NCBI GenBank assembly: GCA_016292575.1
Contig: JAEDIH010000068.1
Coordinates: forward strand, 1 to 9,572
Length of the DNA: 9,572 nucleotides
Source: Clostridiaceae bacterium
Lineage (GTDB): Bacteria > Bacillota > Clostridia > Oscillospirales > Acutalibacteraceae
Direction of reading: 5' to 3'
Below the pieces are notes generated by a model that was not told the origin of the DNA, searched no databases, and saw only the letters and a program-made list of their open reading frames with translations. How positions within the stretch are numbered: the first letter of the stretch is position 1; each line of letters begins with the position of its first letter. Both the position numbers and the translations under genes were made by a program. Positions 7,278-9,572 of this stretch are shown piece after piece.

Positions 7278-7291
7278 TTGATATAAATCAA
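7278..7291. promoter_or_regulatory. FNR/CRP-family-like operator TTGAT-N4-ATCAA
   Basis: The sequence TTGAT-ATAA-ATCAA is an exact match to the canonical FNR consensus (TTGAT-N4-ATCAA). It is centred about 69 bases upstream of the oxidoreductase ATG. If transcription starts downstream of the weak -10 at 7322-7317, the site lies in the transcript leader, which would suit repression. If another promoter is used it could activate. Control by a Crp/Fnr-family regulator is an inference from the site alone, and AT-rich palindromes of this size also arise by chance. Confidence 0.4.
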
Positions 7292-7534
7292 CACCGAACA
7301 TTTTAACACCAAATCTGTTATAAGTAAATATGCAAAGAGTTGAAATATAAAAATTTTTATAAAAAAATCTTGGTAAATTTAATAAAATGCACCGGTTGAA
7401 AAGCGCAGCTTCGTCCTTTCCGCCGAAAACGGCTGTTTTTCCCGGCACCCTGAAAAATCATTTGCAACAAACCTTAGTCGTTTTGACAAATTTCAGACAA
7501 ATTATCCGGAACTATATATTATCCCTGTTTAGCC

Positions 7535-7563
7535 TTGACAGTTTTCGACAGGTGTTGTAAAAT
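7535..7563 (+). promoter_or_regulatory. Sigma-A promoter of the acyltransferase operon
   Basis: TTGACA (7535-7540, perfect -35) is followed by 17 bases and TAAAAT (7558-7563, 5/6 -10). Transcription should begin near 7570, leaving about 25 bases before the TTG start codon at 7595. This placement excludes the upstream in-frame TTG at 7535 as a start codon, because that TTG is the -35 element itself. Confidence 0.82.
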
Positions 7564-7581
7564 CAATGAAGCATTAATTAA

Positions 7582-7588
7582 AAGAGGT
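7582..7588 (+). promoter_or_regulatory. Shine-Dalgarno supporting the TTG 7595 start
   Basis: AAGAGGTG (core AGAGGTG at 7582-7588) lies six bases before TTG 7595. It is the only good ribosome site downstream of the predicted transcription start, and so selects a non-ATG start for the acyltransferase gene. Confidence 0.65.
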
Positions 7589-7594
7589 GTAAGC

Positions 7595-8908
7595 TTGAAT
7601 ACTTTTAACAATGAAAATCCGGCGGTATCAGCCGAGCCTTACAAGGACAAGCCGTGGTTCAAAATCGACAACGCCGCAACGCTTTATGCCGCCGCCCGCA
7701 GAAAGAACTGGACAAGAACTTTCAGGACGGCAGTCGTTTTGGATTCAAAAATTGACCCGGTCATTCTCCAGAAGGCGCTTGAGGACACGGCAAAGCGTTT
7801 TCCGTTTTTCTGCGTTCAGCTTCGTGACGGTATGTTCTGGAGCTATTTTGAAAGAATTGACGAAGTGCCGAAGATTGTTCCGGACAACAACTATCCCTAC
7901 CGTTCCATCGACCTCGGCGACAACAAACAGCCCTGCTTCCGGATAACCTACGGCGAAAACCGTATTGCCCTTGAAGGCTTCCACTCAATGACCGACGGCG
8001 GCGGAGCAAACGTCCTGCTTTCAACGCTTGTTGCCCGCTACTTTGAGCTGAAAGGCGTTGAGTTTGAATATGACGAATATGCCATCCGTTCAACCGCAAA
8101 CGAACCGCAGGAATGTGAAGCCCGTGACGATTACTACACCTATGGCGACACAACCAGAGGCGCACAGAATCCGCCGCGCGTTTCGGTGCATATCGGCGAA
8201 AACAATGCCCTGCCCGGCTATGCTTCGCTCATTCACGGAATCTGCCGTGTTGACGACCTGAAAGCGGCGGCGAAAAAGTATTCGCTGACAATCACCGAAT
8301 ATCTCACCGCAATACTTATACTGACCTACTTCAACACTGAGGAGCACGACAAAAAGCCCATCAGCGTCAGCGTTCCGATTGACCTGAGAAAGCGTTTTGA
8401 GTCACGCACGCTCCGAAATTTCTGTTTCATGACAGATGTTTCCTTTGATCCCGGAGACAGAGATGAAATAACCTTTGAGGAAATCTGCAACAGCATCCGA
8501 GGAAAACTTGCCGAAAAAGCAAGCACGGAGAACCTGCACGACGCAATCAGCGCAAATGTCAGCGCCGCCTCAAACCCGGTTCTCAAAATTGTTCCGTATT
8601 TCATCAAAAAGCTGTTTCTCAAAAACACCTATGAAAAGGTTCAGCACACATACACGGCTTTCTTTTCAAACCTCGGGGAGTTCAGTTTTCCGCAGGAAAT
8701 TGCAAAGCATATTACCCGAATTGAAGCCTGCCTCGGCTGCACGCCGTATCAGCACTTCGGCTGTGCCTCGGCCTCGGTGAACGGTGTTTTCACTTTCACC
8801 TTTACAAGCGGCAACAGGGACACCGAAAAGCAAAAATTCTTTTTCCGCTTCCTTTCCTCGGACGGCGTTCCGCTCAGGATTGAAAGCAACGACAGAAACA
8901 GGGGGTGA
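7595..8908 (+). CDS. HxxxDG acyltransferase of the alcohol acetyltransferase/condensation-domain superfamily
   Basis: The protein has 437 residues. The catalytic HxxxDG motif of CoA-dependent acyltransferases is seen as GFHSMTDGGG (129-137, H130, D134). VPIDLRKRFESRTLRNF (260-276) matches the conserved PxDLR...LRNF block of alcohol acetyltransferase-like proteins. SNLGEFSFP (358-366) sits where related enzymes carry a DFGWG-type structural motif. Two chloramphenicol-acetyltransferase-like lobes are expected (about 20-200 and 210-430). The family moves an acyl group from CoA or a carrier onto an alcohol or amine; the acceptor here is unknown. There is no signal peptide or membrane segment, so it should be cytoplasmic. 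TTG 7595 is chosen as the start because of the Shine-Dalgarno at 7582-7588 and because a longer reading from 7535 would begin in the -35 box. It leads an operon with a zinc-ribbon membrane protein five bases downstream and a HAD hydrolase after that. No nonribosomal peptide synthetase modules are visible, so a stand-alone acyltransferase is more likely than a condensation domain. Confidence 0.8.
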   Translation: MNTFNNENPAVSAEPYKDKPWFKIDNAATLYAAARRKNWTRTFRTAVVLDSKIDPVILQKALEDTAKRFPFFCVQLRDGMFWSYFERIDEVPKIVPDNNYPYRSIDLGDNKQPCFRITYGENRIALEGFHSMTDGGGANVLLSTLVARYFELKGVEFEYDEYAIRSTANEPQECEARDDYYTYGDTTRGAQNPPRVSVHIGENNALPGYASLIHGICRVDDLKAAAKKYSLTITEYLTAILILTYFNTEEHDKKPISVSVPIDLRKRFESRTLRNFCFMTDVSFDPGDRDEITFEEICNSIRGKLAEKASTENLHDAISANVSAASNPVLKIVPYFIKKLFLKNTYEKVQHTYTAFFSNLGEFSFPQEIAKHITRIEACLGCTPYQHFGCASASVNGVFTFTFTSGNRDTEKQKFFFRFLSSDGVPLRIESNDRNRG

Positions 8909-8913
8909 ATAAA

Positions 8914-9438
8914 ATGAGATGTCCCAATTGCGACGTTGACCTCGGAGAGGGATACACGCGCTGTCCGCTTTGCGGCTCAAAGGCTGCGGACGAGGAGCCT
9001 GTTCTCAAGGGCTTTGTCAATGCGGAATATCCTCAGTATGATGAAAGCGCGGCGTATAAAAAAACAAAATTCAAATGCTCCTTTCCGCTTAAATATCTGC
9101 TGCGCGGAGTCTGGGCGCTTTGCGCCGGCTTCGGAATTGCGGCACTTTTCGGCTTTGAAAAGCTTTGGACAATCGGTGTTCCCGTTTCCTTTGCGCTGAC
9201 TGCGGCTGTGTACTTTTTTAACGGTCTGCTTGAAAAGGGTCGGCTGCTTCACAGCTCGGTAGCTTCGCTTGCAACGCTTGCTTCTGCCGGCGTTTTTACT
9301 CTCGTTTCCCTCATTGCAAAATGCGGCGTTTCCGGAATGGTTGACAGTCTGCTGGTTTGCCTTGCCTTTTTCCTTTTGCTCTGGGCAATCAGACCGAAAA
9401 GAGTAAAAGAGCAGATGAAAGCTCTGTTTGTGCTTTAA
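8914..9438 (+). CDS. Zinc-ribbon, four-helix membrane protein (DUF6320-like)
   Basis: This 174-residue protein begins with a short zinc ribbon: MRCPNC, then RCPLCG, with C3, C6, C17 and C20 as ligands. A polar stretch with YPQYDES (39-45) follows, then four hydrophobic segments at about 60-80, 84-104, 114-136 and 140-160, and a basic tail (PKRVKEQMK) that probably faces the cytoplasm. ATG 8914 is preferred over GTG 8905 because GGGGGTG (8901-8907) lies six bases upstream of it. That Shine-Dalgarno overlaps the acyltransferase stop codon (8906-8908), suggesting translational coupling. From memory, proteins of this layout next to alcohol acetyltransferase-like genes are catalogued as DUF6320; I could not confirm this by search. 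The function is unknown. A membrane partner or sensor for the acyltransferase product is only a guess from context. Confidence 0.8.
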   Translation: MRCPNCDVDLGEGYTRCPLCGSKAADEEPVLKGFVNAEYPQYDESAAYKKTKFKCSFPLKYLLRGVWALCAGFGIAALFGFEKLWTIGVPVSFALTAAVYFFNGLLEKGRLLHSSVASLATLASAGVFTLVSLIAKCGVSGMVDSLLVCLAFFLLLWAIRPKRVKEQMKALFVL

Positions 9439-9496
9439 AACCGGGCGTATACCCTTTTAAAAAAAGCAACATGACTTTTTAAGGAGAAATAGGCGC

Positions 9497-9572
9497 ATGA
9501 AAAAATTCGACCGCGTTCTCTGGGACTGGAACGGAACGCTGCTTGACGACCTCGATATGAACTACGAGGTTA
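9497..9572 (+). CDS. HAD-family hydrolase, N-terminal fragment
   Basis: The first 25 codons are visible before the window ends. They contain VLWDWNGTLLDD (residues 7-18), HAD motif I. The nucleophile is D10, and the usual second Asp is replaced by Asn (DWNGT), a variant common in phosphoglycolate-phosphatase-like HAD proteins of Firmicutes. The start ATG 9497 follows AAGGAGA at 9481-9487. The gap from the previous stop is 58 bases and holds no convincing terminator, only short A/T-tract pairing (TTAAAAA with TTTTTAA around 9460-9482), so it is probably the third gene of the operon. It would remove phosphate from a small metabolite; the substrate cannot be inferred from this fragment. Confidence 0.85.
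   Translation, partial: MKKFDRVLWDWNGTLLDDLDMNYEV

Larger units (their letters stand above)
7217..7594. other. Divergent intergenic region between the oxidoreductase and acyltransferase genes
   Basis: I see no convincing gene here. The region holds the Shine-Dalgarno of the oxidoreductase gene (7225-7232), an FNR-like palindrome (7278-7291), an AT-only perfect 16-base palindrome TATAAAAATTTTTATA (7346-7361) that could serve as an UP-element or melting region, and the rightward promoter at 7535-7563. A minus-strand promoter for the oxidoreductase is not clear. The best I can offer is TATAAC at 7322-7317 with a poor -35 (TTCAAC) 16 bases upstream. A short GCCG-AAAA-CGGC hairpin followed by TGTTTTT (7422-7440) has only a four-pair stem. 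Confidence 0.6.

Noticed and set aside
7422..7440. GCCG-AAAA-CGGC hairpin followed by TGTTTTT as a terminator
   Set aside because: The stem has only four pairs, and no rightward transcript is known to enter the region from the left, since the neighbouring gene is divergent.
7483..7520. A second TTGACA at 7483-7488 as a further rightward promoter
   Set aside because: No -10-like hexamer lies 15-19 bases downstream; TATATT at 7515-7520 is 26 bases away. The promoter at 7535-7563 is much better.
8905..8913. GTG at 8905 as the start of the zinc-ribbon membrane protein
   Set aside because: The G-rich ribosome site (8901-8907) overlaps this GTG but is correctly spaced for ATG 8914, which begins directly at the zinc-ribbon motif MRCPNC.
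1..9572. CRISPR arrays, tRNA or rRNA genes, insertion sequences, riboswitches
   Set aside because: I saw no regularly spaced repeats, no cloverleaf with a T-loop motif, no transposase-like protein and no conserved riboswitch core. A computed covariance-model scan was not possible.

Overview
The window looks like a chromosomal segment of an anaerobic, probably endospore-forming member of the Clostridia. Three things support this: a homologue of the spore-cortex protein YpeB, a full-length single-chain pyruvate:ferredoxin oxidoreductase (the anaerobic route from pyruvate to acetyl-CoA), and strong Shine-Dalgarno sequences with sigma-A type promoters. The code is standard (TGA, TAA and TGA-overlap stops all fit). 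Genus cannot be read from the sequence alone.

Layout. Bases 1-386 hold the C-terminal end of an exported fibronectin-III repeat protein (+). Bases 507-1850 hold ypeB (+). A 216-base convergent intergenic region follows (1851-2066), with a long AT-rich inverted repeat and a terminator-like hairpin. Bases 2067-3533 (-) encode a 488-residue protein that I read as helical N-terminal region + EVE/PUA-like domain + PD-(D/E)XK nuclease of the HsdR_N type. It is AT-rich compared with both neighbours and has its own consensus promoter, so it is probably a transferred stand-alone restriction or defence gene. Bases 3665-7216 (-) are pyruvate:ferredoxin oxidoreductase, ended by a 10-bp GC-rich hairpin. 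The divergent intergenic region 7217-7594 carries a TTGAT-N4-ATCAA palindrome in front of the oxidoreductase gene and a TTGACA-N17-TAAAAT promoter for the rightward operon. That operon is: HxxxDG acyltransferase/condensation-family protein (7595-8908), zinc-ribbon membrane protein (8914-9438), and the first 25 codons of a HAD-family hydrolase (9497 to the window end).

Functionally the window is mostly ordinary chromosome: central metabolism, sporulation and a small uncharacterised operon. One accessory gene, the EVE-nuclease, sits between ypeB and the oxidoreductase gene. It is the best candidate for something under-described. The acyltransferase / zinc-ribbon membrane protein / HAD cluster is the second: the genes are close enough to be co-transcribed, but their substrate is not evident.
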